A DNA stretch of 64,000 bases from contig JACDEE010000002.1 of assembly GCA_013816585.1 (NCBI GenBank), forward strand, positions 62,001-126,000, read 5' to 3'. Of the stretch, positions 47,033 to 57,355 are shown piece after piece. The notes below the pieces were generated by a model. The model did no database searches. It saw only the letters and a list, made by a program, of their open reading frames with translations, and was not told the origin of the DNA. A program made the translations under genes and the position numbers. The stretch comes from Sphingosinicella sp. (GTDB taxonomy: Bacteria; Pseudomonadota; Alphaproteobacteria; Sphingomonadales; Sphingomonadaceae). Position 1 is the stretch's first letter, and the number at the start of each line of letters is the position of its first letter.

Positions 47033-47698
47033 ATGCAAGAGGGAGCGCCTTCACTAGACCCGGACCGCATTCTGGCGCTGAGTTATGTTTCGTCCTCCCG
47101 GCGCAGCGCGGTAACGGCACTTTGGCAAATGGACGCGGCGTTGGGCGCGGTACTGACCGGTGGCCGCGAACCGGCTATCAGCCAGATCAAGCTCGCCTGG
47201 TGGCGTGAGGCGCTGGAGGCGCTTGATCGCGGGCCCGCTCCTTCCCAACCCATCCTGCAGGCGCTCGAACGCAAAGTTCTGCCCCTGGGTATCAGCGGCG
47301 CGGAAATGGCGGCGATCGAGGAGGGATGGGCAATTCTCCTCACCCAGACGGCGCTCGAAGCCTCGGAGCTTCAATCCTATGCCTCGGCGCGCGGAGCGGC
47401 CCTTTTCGCGCTGACCGCCCGGATGCTCGGGGTCGAGGCCGCGCCGGCCCATTTGCAAGCGGGGGAGGGATGGGCGCTGTCCGACCTCGCCCGGCACAGC
47501 GGCGAGCCCGACGCAGAGGCAGCGAGGGAATGTGCCAAGGACAAATTCACTGAAAGTGCATGGCCTCGGGCTTTGCGCCCGCTGGGAATGCTAGCGATAC
47601 TAGCCGAGCGGGACGTCCTGCGGGGATCCGATATAGAGATTCAGGGTGCACCGGCGCGGATATTTCGAATGTTTCGCCACCGGCTGACCGGCCGCTAG
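47033..47698 (+). CDS. Squalene/phytoene synthase-like protein
   Basis: 221 residues, shorter than true squalene or phytoene synthases (about 280-300). Visible: LSYVSSSRRSAVTALWQMDAALGAVL, the QIKLAWWREALEAL helix typical of the family, and SDLARHSGEPDAE. The two Asp-rich substrate motifs (DxxxD) are not intact, so it may resemble the non-catalytic NDUFAF6-like branch rather than a terpene enzyme; this is inference. ATG at 47033, 22 bases after pdhB; the frame is open into the end of pdhB, but that part is a shadow. Confidence 0.75.
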   Translation: MQEGAPSLDPDRILALSYVSSSRRSAVTALWQMDAALGAVLTGGREPAISQIKLAWWREALEALDRGPAPSQPILQALERKVLPLGISGAEMAAIEEGWAILLTQTALEASELQSYASARGAALFALTARMLGVEAAPAHLQAGEGWALSDLARHSGEPDAEAARECAKDKFTESAWPRALRPLGMLAILAERDVLRGSDIEIQGAPARIFRMFRHRLTGR

Positions 47699-47750
47699 AA
47701 AAATCCGGCTTGTGATTGTCGCTTCGGCGGCTAGCCTTCGACAGGTGAAT

Positions 47751-48191
47751 ATGGGGGCAAATATGCTGAGGTTCGTCGCGGGAGTAGTCTCGTCCTTGCT
47801 GCTGGTGGCAGCGGGCTTCTTCATCTGGAAAGGCCAGGCGGAGAGCGAACCCTTGGTGCCGACGGCGCCGCGCGCCGACTATATCTCCACCCAGCCCGGG
47901 CTCGTCATGCCGCCCGCCGCGACGGAAAAGAGCAAGGAAGAGAAACGCTTCGCCCGGGCCGACAAGGATGATGACGGACGTATCACCCGCGCCGAGTTGA
48001 TGGCGCCGCGGCTGAAGGCATTCGCCAAATTGGATAAAAATGGCGACGGCCGCCTCTCGTTCGACGAATGGGCGGTGAAGACGGTAGACAAATTTGCCGG
48101 GGCCGATGCCGATAAAAGCGCGTGGCTGAGCCCCGCGGAATATGAAACCACCAGGCCCAAGCCGGCGAAACCGAAGAAATGCGCCTGCTAA
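47751..48191 (+). CDS. EF-hand domain protein with N-terminal membrane anchor
   Basis: 146 residues. A hydrophobic N-terminal segment ([21 protein letters not shown]) acts as signal anchor, so the rest faces the periplasm. Two EF-hand loops, [12 protein letters not shown] and [12 protein letters not shown], have the full calcium-ligand pattern; a third weaker [12 protein letters not shown] follows. The tail [10 protein letters not shown] is Lys/Pro-rich and ends with two cysteines. Start ATG 47751 (AGGTG upstream) or ATG 47763. The stop overlaps the convergent trmFO stop by four bases. Confidence 0.85.
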   Translation: MGANMLRFVAGVVSSLLLVAAGFFIWKGQAESEPLVPTAPRADYISTQPGLVMPPAATEKSKEEKRFARADKDDDGRITRAELMAPRLKAFAKLDKNGDGRLSFDEWAVKTVDKFAGADADKSAWLSPAEYETTRPKPAKPKKCAC

Positions 48192-49516
48192 AGCGCAGCC
48201 TGCCAGGTCTCGAGCGCTTCGCGAGCGCGTGAAGTATAGGCCGCCTTGCGGTCGGCCTTGCGCGCCTTGGTCTCAAGCGGCGGAAACAGGCCGAAATTGA
48301 CGTTCATCGGTTGATAATTGTCCGCCTCCGCCCCACCGGTAATGTGGCCGAGCAAGGCGCCCAGGGCAGTTTCGGGCGGGGGAGGGGCGATCTCGCCGCC
48401 GGCGATTTCCGCCGCCGCAAAACGCCCGGCCAATAGCCCCATGGCCGCCGATTCCACATAGCCTTCGCAGCCGGTGATCTGGCCCGCGAAACGAATGTGG
48501 GGCGCGTTGCGAAGCCGAAGCGTCGGGTCCAGCAATTGGGGCGAGTTGATGAAAGTATTGCGGTGCAGGCCGCCGAGCCTCGCAAATTCCGCATTCTGAA
48601 GTCCCGGGATGGTCCGGAAGAGGCGGACCTGATCGGCATATTTCAATTTGGTCTGAAACCCGACCATGTTCCACAAGGTGCCCAGCGCATTATCCTGCCG
48701 AAGCTGCACCACCGCATGCGGCCAGCGCCCGGTCCTTGGATTGTCCAGCCCCACCGGCTTCATCGGGCCGAAGCGAAGCGTGTCGACGCCGCGCTCCGCC
48801 ATCACCTCGATCGGCATGCAGCCTTCGAAATAGGGAGTATTCTTTTCCCATTCGCGAAATTCGGTCTTCTCGCCATCCAGCAGGCCCTGGTGGAAGGCGA
48901 GATATTCGTCCTTGGTCATCGGGCAATTGATGTAATCCTTGCCGTCGCCCTCGGGCCCGACCTTGTCCCAGCGCGAAGCCATCCAGCAAATATCCATGTC
49001 GATGCTGTCGCGGTGGACGATCGGAGCGATCGCGTCGAAAAAGGCGAGCGCGTCGCCCCCGGTCGCGGTCCCGATAGATTCCGCCAGTTTCGCCGCGGTC
49101 AATGGTCCGGTCGCGATGATCGTCAGGCCTTCGGAAGGGAGGGTGTCGACCCGCTCGCGCACGATCTCGATATTGGTATGAGCCATTAGCCTGGCGGTCA
49201 CTTCGGCCGAAAAGCCCTCGCGGTCGACCGCCAATGCGGATCCTGCGGGCACTTTGTGCGCATCGGCGGACGCCATGATGATCGAGCCCAGCGCCCGCAT
49301 CTCGGCATGGAGCAGGCCGACCGCATTGCTCACCGCATCGTCCGACCGGAAACTGTTCGAACATACCAATTCGGCCAGTCCATCCGTCTGGTGCGCTGGC
49401 GTGGCCTCGATCCCGCGCATTTCGGACAGGCGCACGCTGATGCCGACCTCGGCCAATTGCCAGGCAGCTTCCGACCCGGCGAGACCCCCGCCGATTATAT
49501 GTATTTGATGTTTCAT
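48188..49516 (-). CDS. trmFO: Folate/FAD-dependent tRNA m5U54 methyltransferase TrmFO
   Basis: 442-residue flavoprotein making 5-methyluridine at tRNA position 54 with methylene-tetrahydrofolate as donor (EC 2.1.1.74). FAD-binding [19 protein letters not shown] at the N-terminus, then [58 protein letters not shown] and FGPMKPVGL. The start at 49516 gives the canonical N-terminus; the frame is open to 49771 through the divergent VOC gene. Divergent from the VOC gene with 48 bases between the starts. Confidence 0.96.
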   Translation of the reverse strand: MKHQIHIIGGGLAGSEAAWQLAEVGISVRLSEMRGIEATPAHQTDGLAELVCSNSFRSDDAVSNAVGLLHAEMRALGSIIMASADAHKVPAGSALAVDREGFSAEVTARLMAHTNIEIVRERVDTLPSEGLTIIATGPLTAAKLAESIGTATGGDALAFFDAIAPIVHRDSIDMDICWMASRWDKVGPEGDGKDYINCPMTKDEYLAFHQGLLDGEKTEFREWEKNTPYFEGCMPIEVMAERGVDTLRFGPMKPVGLDNPRTGRWPHAVVQLRQDNALGTLWNMVGFQTKLKYADQVRLFRTIPGLQNAEFARLGGLHRNTFINSPQLLDPTLRLRNAPHIRFAGQITGCEGYVESAAMGLLAGRFAAAEIAGGEIAPPPPETALGALLGHITGGAEADNYQPMNVNFGLFPPLETKARKADRKAAYTSRAREALETWQAAL

Positions 49517-49564
49517 CGCCGCGTCCGATAAACGGTCGGGCTTCAGGATGCGAGGAGGATTAAG

Positions 49565-49954
49565 ATGCTCGATCATATTGCGCTTCGGGTGTCGGACATC
49601 GAACGCTCGCGAACTTTCTACGAAGCCGCGCTGGCGCCGCTCGGAATGAAGGTGCTGCGCGAATATTCGCCAAGCCAGACCGACAGTGGCGGCACCTCCA
49701 TCGGATTCGGCACCGGCATGAAGCCCTTTTTCTGGATCGGGGACGGCGGGCCGCCGACCCCTGGCGTCCATGTCGCGCTGGATGCGGGATCACGCGATCT
49801 GGTCGATGCCTGTTATCAGGCCGCGATCACGGCAGGCGGCCGCGACAATGGCGCGCCCGGCCTTCGCCCCAATTATCACCCCAATTATTATGGGGCCTTC
49901 GTTCTGGACCCTGACGGAATCAACCTGGAGGCGGTCTGTCACGGGCCAGCCTAA
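49565..49954 (+). CDS. VOC-family (glyoxalase-fold) protein
   Basis: 129-residue single-domain vicinal oxygen chelate protein: [27 protein letters not shown] at the start (His4 as first metal-ligand candidate), VHVALDA, and [19 protein letters not shown] at the end (Glu as last ligand). The substrate cannot be inferred. Very good ribosome binding site GAGGAGGA before ATG 49565. Convergent with gyrA, 24 bases apart. Confidence 0.92.
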   Translation: MLDHIALRVSDIERSRTFYEAALAPLGMKVLREYSPSQTDSGGTSIGFGTGMKPFFWIGDGGPPTPGVHVALDAGSRDLVDACYQAAITAGGRDNGAPGLRPNYHPNYYGAFVLDPDGINLEAVCHGPA

Positions 49955-49978
49955 GCCGGGCCGCGCGCAGTCTGAGCC

Positions 49979-52732
49979 TTATTCTTCCGTAGCGGTGCCG
50001 ATGACCGCGTCGCTCGCCTGAAGCGTCTGGTCCTCGACGTCGACCACGACTTCGGCTTCTTCCTCACTCTCCTCGATCCGCGCGGCCGAGACGACATGCT
50101 CGTTCTCGGCTACGTGGAACAACCGGACACCAGCGCTGTTGCGGCCGATCACCCGCGTGTCGCCTACGCTCATCCGGATCATCTTGGCCTGGTCGGTAAC
50201 CAGCATCAATTGTTCGCCCTTATGCGCCGGGAAGCTCGCCACCACGGGACCGTTGCGGTCCAGATTGTCGATGTTGGTGATGCCCTGGCCGCCGCGATTG
50301 GTGCGGCGATATTCATAGGCGGAGCTGCGCTTGCCATAGCCATTGGCGCAGACGGTGAGGATGAATTCCTCGGCGTCGGCAAATTCGGCCATACGTTCGG
50401 CCGACAGGGTCGGCTCTGGCCGGGGCTGGCCTTCGCGCGCTTCCTTCCAAGGGGCGGCGCGCAGATATTCCTCGCGTTCCTCGGTCGTGGCGTCGAACCG
50501 GCCGAGGATCGACAGCGAGATGACCTCGTCGCCCTCCATCAGGCGCGCGCCGCGTACCCCGGTAGCCGTGCGGCTCTGGAACTCGCGCACATCGGTGGCG
50601 GCAAAACGGATCGCCTTGCCGCATTTGGTCGCCAGCAGCACGTCGTCATCTTCATGCAGCAGGGACACGCCGATCAACTGGTCGGTGGCATCGCCTTCGT
50701 CATCCGTGCCGAACCGCATGGCGATCTTTCCGTTCGAAGGCACATTGGTGAACGCATCCATGCTGTTGCGCCGTACCGTCCCATGGGCGGTAGCGAACAT
50801 GATGTGGAGCTTGCCCCAGTCGGCCTCATCCTCGGGCAAGGGCAAGACGGTGGCGATCGTTTCGCCTTCCGCCAGCGGCAGCAGATTGACCATCGGCCTT
50901 CCGCGCGCCTGCGGAAGCCCTTCGGGCAGCCGCCAGACCTTGAGGCGATAGACCTTGCCCAGGGTCGAAAAGAACAGGACCGGCGTGTGGGTCGAGGTCA
51001 CGAACAATTTGATGACCGCGTCCTCATCCTTGGTCCCCATGCCCGCGCGGCCCTTGCCGCCGCGCGCCTGGGTGCGGAAGGCGTCGAGCGGCGTTCGCTT
51101 GATGTAACCGCCATGGGTGACGGTCACGACCATGTCCTCGCGCTCGATCAGGGCCTCATCCTCGATCCCATCCCAGGCGGGGGCGATCTCGGTCGTGCGC
51201 GGCTTGGCATAGAGTTCGTAAATCTCGTCGAATTCCGCCTGCATCACTTCGTACAGGCGAACTCGGTTACCGAGGATTTCAAGCAACTCGCCGATCGATG
51301 TGGCCAGGACCTTCAGCTCGCCTGCGATTTCGTCGCGGCCAAGCCCGGTCAGGCGGTGGAGGCGAAGCTCCAATATCGCGCGGACCTGCGTCTCGCTCAA
51401 TTGATAGGTGGCGCCACCGACTTCATGCTCGACCGCTTCAACCAGGGCGATGTAGGACGCGATCTCTGCCACCGGCCATTCGCGCGCGAGGAGGGTCGCG
51501 CGGGCTTCGGCGGGCGAGGCGGAGGCCCGAATCAGGCGCACGACCTCGTCCAGATTGGTGACGGCGATCACCAGGCCAAGCAAGATGTGCGCGCGTTCAC
51601 GCGCCTTGTTCAGTTCGAATTTGGCGCGGCGGGTGATAACTTCCTCGCGGAAGCGCACAAAGGCTTCGATGATGTCGCGTAGGTTCAGTGTTTCCGGACG
51701 CCCGCCGCGAATGGCGAGTATATTGGCCGGAAAGGAGGATTGCGCAGGCGTGTGCCGCCAAAGCTGGTTGAGCACGACTTCCGGTGTGGCGTCGCGTTTC
51801 AATTCGATCACGACCCGCACGCCGTCACGATTGGATTCATCGCGTATGTCGGAAACGCCCTCGATGCGTTTTTCCTTGGCGGCCTCGGCGATCTTTTCGA
51901 CGAGCCCGTTCTTGCCGACCTGGAATGGAATAGCCGTCAGTACGATTGAAACGCGGTCGCCGCGGCCTTCCTCGATCACATGGCGGGCGCGCATGATGAT
52001 CGATCCACGCCCCGTATGATAGGCGCTGCGCGCGCCGGTTTGGCCCAGGATCAGAGGACCGGTCGGAAAATCGGGGGCGGGCACGATCTCGATCAACTCG
52101 TCGATCGTAATCGCCGGATTCTCGATATAGGCTTTGCAGGCCTTCAACACCTCGCCCAGATTGTGCGGGGGGATGTTGGTGGCCATGCCGACCGCGATCC
52201 CGCCGGCGCCGTTCACCAGGATGTTGGGAAAACGGGCTGGAAGAACCTGCGGCTCGCTTTCCGATCCATCATAATTGGGCTGAAAGTCGACCGTATCTTT
52301 GTCGATATCGTCGAGCAAAGCGCTGGCCACCTTGGCAAGGCGCGCCTCCGTATAGCGCATCGCCGCCGGCGGATCGGGATCCATTGATCCGAAATTGCCC
52401 TGGCCGTCGATCAGCGGAACGCGCATCGACCAGTCCTGCGTCATTCGCGCCATCGCGTCGTAGATCGCGCTATCGCCATGCGGGTGATATTTACCCATGA
52501 CTTCACCGACCAGGCGGGCGGATTTGCGGTAGGGGCGTCCGGCGATGAACCCCGCCTCCAGCGCGGCGAACAGAATCCGCCTGTGGACCGGCTTCAGGCC
52601 GTCGCGAACGTCCGGCAGCGCGCGGCTGACGATCACCGACATGGCGTAGTCGAGATAGGAAGTCTTCATCTCCTCGACAATCGAAATGGGGGAGATATCG
52701 TTGGTGTCGATGGTCGGCGGGGCGCTGGCCAA
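49979..52732 (-). CDS. gyrA: DNA gyrase subunit A
   Basis: 917-residue DNA breakage-reunion subunit. N-terminal [39 protein letters not shown], the quinolone region [17 protein letters not shown] in which both the Ser and Asp positions associated with resistance are wild type, and the catalytic Tyr in [12 protein letters not shown]. The C-terminal beta-pinwheel shows the GyrA-box QARGGKG. The start is uncertain: TTG 52732 has AGGAAA about 6 bases upstream and gives a normal N-terminus, while ATG 52789 adds 19 residues (SCETHSLHRSQ...) unlike GyrA. Transcribed away from the TPR genes. Confidence 0.96.
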   Translation of the reverse strand: MASAPPTIDTNDISPISIVEEMKTSYLDYAMSVIVSRALPDVRDGLKPVHRRILFAALEAGFIAGRPYRKSARLVGEVMGKYHPHGDSAIYDAMARMTQDWSMRVPLIDGQGNFGSMDPDPPAAMRYTEARLAKVASALLDDIDKDTVDFQPNYDGSESEPQVLPARFPNILVNGAGGIAVGMATNIPPHNLGEVLKACKAYIENPAITIDELIEIVPAPDFPTGPLILGQTGARSAYHTGRGSIIMRARHVIEEGRGDRVSIVLTAIPFQVGKNGLVEKIAEAAKEKRIEGVSDIRDESNRDGVRVVIELKRDATPEVVLNQLWRHTPAQSSFPANILAIRGGRPETLNLRDIIEAFVRFREEVITRRAKFELNKARERAHILLGLVIAVTNLDEVVRLIRASASPAEARATLLAREWPVAEIASYIALVEAVEHEVGGATYQLSETQVRAILELRLHRLTGLGRDEIAGELKVLATSIGELLEILGNRVRLYEVMQAEFDEIYELYAKPRTTEIAPAWDGIEDEALIEREDMVVTVTHGGYIKRTPLDAFRTQARGGKGRAGMGTKDEDAVIKLFVTSTHTPVLFFSTLGKVYRLKVWRLPEGLPQARGRPMVNLLPLAEGETIATVLPLPEDEADWGKLHIMFATAHGTVRRNSMDAFTNVPSNGKIAMRFGTDDEGDATDQLIGVSLLHEDDDVLLATKCGKAIRFAATDVREFQSRTATGVRGARLMEGDEVISLSILGRFDATTEEREEYLRAAPWKEAREGQPRPEPTLSAERMAEFADAEEFILTVCANGYGKRSSAYEYRRTNRGGQGITNIDNLDRNGPVVASFPAHKGEQLMLVTDQAKMIRMSVGDTRVIGRNSAGVRLFHVAENEHVVSAARIEESEEEAEVVVDVEDQTLQASDAVIGTATEE

Positions 52733-53202
52733 TGTCGTTTCCTGAAGCTGTGAGCGGTGGAGCGAGTGGGTCTCGCAGGATGTTGGCAAACTCTAAACGA
52801 TAAGGACCGGCAAGGCCACCCCGCGCGTACGCGTACGCGCGTGCGCGAGGACCACAAAATGGGGGATCGCCCGATTGGCGGGGCCAGACGGAGGTAAGCC
52901 TCCGCGCGCATCTTTCTCGTCGAATCGCTGCCGGGCCGCGCCGAATGGCGGGCGGGGCGCTTGTAATCGGGCCCGATTGCGGTGGATAGGAGCCAAATTG
53001 GCGGCGGGCAGTCTGTGTTGCCGAGGCGGTGGCACGGCTTTTCGGGGGCGGAATTCCTTGATTTTTCGCGTAGTTGCAGTTCAAGCAGCATTCAGCGCCC
53101 GGTCCCTAGAAAGCGTCAGGGTTTGGCGATAATAGACTTCGCTTGCCGGCAACACCTTGCACAGAGTCGTCCGGAAAAGGCGATCATCGGGAGAGAATGC
53201 AG
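52733..53202. other. 470-base region between gyrA and the TPR genes
   Basis: Divergent intergenic region; must hold the promoters of gyrA and of the first TPR gene. It contains the alternating tract at 52822-52847 but no convincing ORF, tRNA or small RNA that I can recognise. Short frames through it lack ribosome binding sites and family similarity. Confidence 0.6.
52822..52847. repeat. 26-nt alternating purine-pyrimidine tract with 18-bp palindrome
   Basis: Every position from 52822 to 52847 alternates pyrimidine and purine (CG, TA and TG steps). Within it 52823-52840 is a perfect 18-bp palindrome. Such sequence can adopt Z-DNA or a cruciform under negative supercoiling. It lies 90 bases upstream of the gyrA start. 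Confidence 0.8.
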
Positions 53203-54441
53203 ATGAATTCGGGTTCCAGGATCGCGCTTATCGCAGCGTTGGCATTGAGCGGGGCCGTCTTGGCCGCGGCGCCGTCGTCGGCTCAGGCTCAGGCTGCGGC
53301 GCAGGGCCGTGAATTCACACTCAGCAAGGAAGAGCGCGCGGGAATCCTTCCCCTGCAGTCGGCCATTCTGGCCAGCAATTTCGGCGCGGCGGCGGCCGCG
53401 CTTCCGGCGGCTCAGTCCGCAGCAAGGAGCGCCGATGCGCGTTATTTCGTCGCTCAATATCAGTTGCGCCTCGGGATCGGCACAAACAATGACGCCATGC
53501 AGGCCCAAGCGATCGATCAGATCATCGCTTCCGGCGCCGCTCCGGCGGCCGACCTTCCTCAATTATATGCCAACCAGGGCGCGCATGCCGCCGGCACCGG
53601 CAACCTGAAAAAGGCCGAGGCGGCTTATGCCCGCCTGGCCGACATCACCCCCAACGATCCGGAAGCGCTGGCCATGTATGCGGAGGTCAAAAATGACTTG
53701 GGCAAGATCCCGGAGGCCGCCACTTTGTTCGATCGCGCCATTACCCTGAGGCAGGCGGCGGGGCAGCCAGTGCCGCAAAGCTGGTATAAAAGGGCTTTCA
53801 AGATCGCCTATGATGGACGTATCGCTCCCCTCGGGCTGAAATTCGGTCGCCAGATGGTGACTGCCTATTCAAACAGCGAGAATTGGCGCGATGTGATTCT
53901 TGCCCACCGCGATCTCGGCGTGCCCGATGCGGAAGCGAAGCTGGACCTCTACCGCCTGATGCGTTCTTCCAACGCGCTGCACGGCGAACGCGATTACCAG
54001 GAATTCGCGACCACGTTTAATAATGCGGGCCTCTCGGGCGAAGCGAAAGCAGTGCTGGACGAAGGTGTTTCGCGGAAAATGGTCGATCCCGCTAAATCCG
54101 TCTTCAAGGAATTGATAGCCAGTACGTCAAAGCGGGCCACTACCGCCAAGGCCGGTCTTGGTAGCCTGCAGACCAAGGCGATGGCTTCCGCCACCGGTAC
54201 CCTGGCGCTCGGCGCGGGCGATGCCTTGCTTGGCCAGGGCGATCCTTCGAAGGCAGCCGAGCTTTATGCCGCAGCACTTCAAAAAGGTTCGGTCGATGCC
54301 AATCTGGCCAATAACCGGCTTGGAATCGCGCTGGCGGTTGCCGGGAGACGGGCCGAGGCGGAAGCAGCGTTGCGCGCCGTCACCGGCCCGCGCGCCAATC
54401 TCGCCGCCTTATGGCTCGCATGGCTCGCCAGCCGCGCCTGA
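53203..54441 (+). CDS. Periplasmic TPR-like protein, paralogue 1
   Basis: 412 residues. Signal peptide MNSGSRIALIAALALSGAVLAAAPSSAQA. The mature protein is helical with TPR-like repeats (AADLPQLYANQGAHAAGTGNLKKAEAAYARLADITPNDPEAL; NRLGIALAVAGRRAEAEAALRAV) and ends in LWLAWLASR. ATG 53203 is preferred over ATG 53197 because CGGGAGAG is then 7 bases away. It shares the pattern KLDLYRLMRS and the closing helix pair with the next gene, so the two arose by tandem duplication. Function unknown; probably a periplasmic scaffold. Confidence 0.8.
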   Translation: MNSGSRIALIAALALSGAVLAAAPSSAQAQAAAQGREFTLSKEERAGILPLQSAILASNFGAAAAALPAAQSAARSADARYFVAQYQLRLGIGTNNDAMQAQAIDQIIASGAAPAADLPQLYANQGAHAAGTGNLKKAEAAYARLADITPNDPEALAMYAEVKNDLGKIPEAATLFDRAITLRQAAGQPVPQSWYKRAFKIAYDGRIAPLGLKFGRQMVTAYSNSENWRDVILAHRDLGVPDAEAKLDLYRLMRSSNALHGERDYQEFATTFNNAGLSGEAKAVLDEGVSRKMVDPAKSVFKELIASTSKRATTAKAGLGSLQTKAMASATGTLALGAGDALLGQGDPSKAAELYAAALQKGSVDANLANNRLGIALAVAGRRAEAEAALRAVTGPRANLAALWLAWLASRA

Positions 54442-54483
54442 TCCCTGTTTGAATAACTATTGATCCTGCACAGGAGAGTTTGA

Positions 54484-55713
54484 ATGAAGTTCATTTCCAT
54501 GTTCGCGGTTGCGGCGGCTTTGGCAGCGAGCCCGGCTTCGGCTCAGAAGGCGGCTCCAGCAGCCGCGGCGCCGGCAGTAGCCCAGATCAAGATCAGCAAG
54601 GCCGCGGACAAGTCGATTCGGGCGCTCAATGCGGTCGTTGCCGCGAAGGATGCCGCCGGCTACCCGGCCGCGCTCGCCGCCGCCCAGGCCGCGGCGCAGA
54701 CCGATGAGGATCGCTACGCCATCGTCCGTGCACAGCTCAATCACAACCTCAATGTAAGCGATGTACCCGGCCAGATCGCCGCAGTGGAGGCGATGCTGGC
54801 GAGCCCGGTGACCCGGCCTGAGGACAAGCCGAGATTGTATCGGGGCATCGCCGGCCTCTACAAAAGTGCCAATAATCCCGATCAACAGGTCGCCACGCTG
54901 GAAAAACTTCGCGTGCTCGATCCGAACGATACCGATGTCATTTGGGAGCTTGCAGAAGCTCGCGAGAAACAGAAAAAGTCAGCCGAGGCCGTCACGCTCG
55001 CCGAACTGGCGATAAAGACCGCGAAGGATGCGGGCCAGCCGGTCGATGTCACCTGGTATCGGCGCGCCTTGAGCCTCGCTTATGCGGGCAAGCTGCAACC
55101 GCAGAGCGTAAAGCTGGCGCGCGAGCTGTTCGGAGTTAGCACGGTGGCCAAGGATCGGTCCAATGCGCTCCTCATCTTGCGGCAATATGGCAATATGGAC
55201 GTTCAGGGAAAGCTGGACCTGTTCCGCCTCATGCGAAGTGCCAAGGCGCTTAACGATCCGATCAACGTCTTGTCTTTTGCCGACGCACTTTCGCTGATGC
55301 ATTATCCCGCCGAAGCGCAGTCGGTGCTGAATGAAGCCATCGCTGCCGGCGTGGTCAAGTCCGGCGACCCGCAGGCGGGCGAAATCCTGCGCAGCTCGGG
55401 CGCCAAGATTGCCGAGGATAAGGCGGTGCTTCCGGGGCTGGTGGGCAAGGCCCAAACCGCCGCGGACGGTCGTCTCGCCTACCAGGTCGCGAACGGTTAT
55501 TTTGGACACGCCGATTACGCGAAGGCTTCAGAACTCTATCAGCTCGCGATCCAGAAGGGCGGCGCTGACAAGGAAAATTCGAAGCTCCGCCTGGGAATCG
55601 CGCTCGCCATGGCAGGAAAGAATGCCGAGGCCGAAGCCGCCTTTAAATCGGTGTCGGGCAATCGCGCCGATCTGGCCGGTTACTGGCTGCTCTGGCTCGC
55701 CAATCGCGGCTGA
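54484..55713 (+). CDS. Periplasmic TPR-like protein, paralogue 2
   Basis: 409 residues with signal peptide MKFISMFAVAAALAASPASA. Paralogue of the preceding gene: KLDLFRLMRSAKALND versus KLDLYRLMRSSNALHG, and a C-terminal LRLGIALAMAGKNAEAEAAFKSVSGNRADLAGYWLLWLANR versus the equivalent there. Repeats of TPR type run through the mature part (IAGLYKSANNPDQQVATLEKL; ELYQLAIQKGG). Ribosome binding site AGGAGAG. It is 42 bases behind paralogue 1, same strand, probably one transcript. Confidence 0.8.
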   Translation: MKFISMFAVAAALAASPASAQKAAPAAAAPAVAQIKISKAADKSIRALNAVVAAKDAAGYPAALAAAQAAAQTDEDRYAIVRAQLNHNLNVSDVPGQIAAVEAMLASPVTRPEDKPRLYRGIAGLYKSANNPDQQVATLEKLRVLDPNDTDVIWELAEAREKQKKSAEAVTLAELAIKTAKDAGQPVDVTWYRRALSLAYAGKLQPQSVKLARELFGVSTVAKDRSNALLILRQYGNMDVQGKLDLFRLMRSAKALNDPINVLSFADALSLMHYPAEAQSVLNEAIAAGVVKSGDPQAGEILRSSGAKIAEDKAVLPGLVGKAQTAADGRLAYQVANGYFGHADYAKASELYQLAIQKGGADKENSKLRLGIALAMAGKNAEAEAAFKSVSGNRADLAGYWLLWLANRG

Positions 55714-55862
55714 TTTTTCTCAGGATGTGAAGGAAGGCGTCGCGGGAAACGGCGCCTTTTTCATGACTTCGTCCCAAAATGGGGCCGCGACCAATTGCCG
55801 CTTTCAGCAGTGCCGTTAAGCAGTTAACCCTGTTTTTCAACTTATCGACTGTTGGGGGCGGC

Positions 55863-57293
55863 GTGCGTTTCGATGACAGGATCGCGACCGTATTGGCTCA
55901 GCCTGAAACGGACCCGCTTGCGCTACGGGCCAAGTGGCATCAGCTCGCCGATCTTGTTGCCCAACATCCTGAACACCCCGGTCCCGAACTCGAACAAGCG
56001 CTTGCTTTTCTCGAACGGCACCGGGGCGAAGTCGATCCAGAAGTCCGCGGCCAAATCGCCGCTTATCTGGCCGGGCACATGCCTTCCCGCCTTTCGGCTT
56101 TCTTCCAACCCGAACCTTCCGCCAAACCGTTGCGCATGAGCCCATCGTCGCAAAAGGCGGAGACGCATATCCGCGATCTCGTTGCGCGCCTCGATTCGTT
56201 TCGAAAGGACCGGCCCGGACCACCGGGCGCTGGCCCGAAGGCGCTAAGCTTCCGCTGGGAATCAGGAGACGACGGAGTCTTAACATGGGTGGAGGGGGTT
56301 CATCGGGGGCCCCTGATCGGCCAGACGATCGCCAGCCCTGCGCCCAGAGACGGACCTGGCGCGGATGCCACGGCGGCAGAAGCGTTCAAGCGGCGCCAGC
56401 CCTTCCGGGACGTGGCATTCCTCGTCGCGGGCTCCGGCCCGGCATCGGGTGACTGGCGGATTTCCGGTGTGCCCTTTTTTGATGCACGGCAGGATCGCTT
56501 TCTCGGGTTCCGCGGGAGCGCTCGCCGCCTTCGGGCCGACGAGGTGGGCGCTTCTGCCTTATCGCCGGCGCTGGGCCTGTTCGGGACCGATCTCCATCCT
56601 GATTCACTTCGCCAACTGATTCACGAGATCAAGACCCCGCTCAATGCGATCATAGGTTTTGCCGAGATGATCGACGGCCAATATCTGGGCCCCGCCGCGG
56701 ATGGATATCGAGCGCGGGCCGGTGCCATCCGGCAAGAGGCGGCGCGGCTTCTTTCGGCGGTCGACGATCTCGACACGGCCGCACGAATCGAAACCAGTCG
56801 GTTCCCGGCCCAGGAGAGCATGGTCGATCTGCAGAGTCTGCTCCGCCGGCTTCATGGCGATTATGCGGAAGTCGCCAAGGCCCGCGGCGCGATATTGGAC
56901 CTGGGCTTCGGACCCGGGCTCCCCGCCGCGAAGGTCGAACCGGAATCAGCGGAGCGAATGATCGCGCGGATGTTGGCAGCGACCCTGGGTCTCGCGGTGA
57001 AGGACGAGATATTGTCGGCGAGCATGCTCCTGGAGAAAGGCGAGGGGGGAAATATCCTCTGCCTCTCTATCAGCCGTCCCCGGGCCATTGCCGGTCGGCA
57101 CGAAGAAGAATTGCTCGACCCAGGCTTCACGCCCGACGGCAACTGGCCGGAGGCCCCGGCCTTGGGCCTGGGCTTCGCCCTCCGCCTGGTGCGAAATCTT
57201 GCTGAAGCGGTGGGCGGGAGCCTCGTCATCGCCGCTGACCGCTTCTTGCTTAATCTTCCCGCTGCGGGGACGTTGTCCCAGCGCGGCAGATAA
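55863..57293 (+). CDS. Histidine kinase-like protein with degenerate ATPase domain
   Basis: 476 residues from GTG 55863 (GGGGGCG upstream). An N-terminal helical region (about 1-230, no membrane segment) precedes a HisKA dimerisation domain with His254 in SLRQLIHEIKTPLNAIIGFAEM. The following HATPase region keeps the late glycine motif (ALGLGFALRLVRNLAEAVGGSLVI) but the N-box position reads ERMIARMLAATLGLAV with no Asn, and the D-x-G-x-G (G1) box is not recognisable in LCLSISRPRAIAGRHEE. It may therefore not autophosphorylate, acting as a phosphotransfer or adaptor protein. No response regulator is adjacent. Confidence 0.8.
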   Translation: MRFDDRIATVLAQPETDPLALRAKWHQLADLVAQHPEHPGPELEQALAFLERHRGEVDPEVRGQIAAYLAGHMPSRLSAFFQPEPSAKPLRMSPSSQKAETHIRDLVARLDSFRKDRPGPPGAGPKALSFRWESGDDGVLTWVEGVHRGPLIGQTIASPAPRDGPGADATAAEAFKRRQPFRDVAFLVAGSGPASGDWRISGVPFFDARQDRFLGFRGSARRLRADEVGASALSPALGLFGTDLHPDSLRQLIHEIKTPLNAIIGFAEMIDGQYLGPAADGYRARAGAIRQEAARLLSAVDDLDTAARIETSRFPAQESMVDLQSLLRRLHGDYAEVAKARGAILDLGFGPGLPAAKVEPESAERMIARMLAATLGLAVKDEILSASMLLEKGEGGNILCLSISRPRAIAGRHEEELLDPGFTPDGNWPEAPALGLGFALRLVRNLAEAVGGSLVIAADRFLLNLPAAGTLSQRGR

Positions 57294-57355
57294 GCCGATC
57301 AGCCGGCTTGCCAAGCGCTCGGGCGCTCCGCTATCGGCGGTCCAGTTCAGATTGT

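Noticed and set aside
50096-51682. 528-codon open frame antisense to gyrA
   Set aside because: Shadow of gyrA; no signals for translation and no family match.
49979-52732. Quinolone-resistance change in gyrA
   Set aside because: The Ser and Asp positions in the [10 protein letters not shown] segment are wild type.
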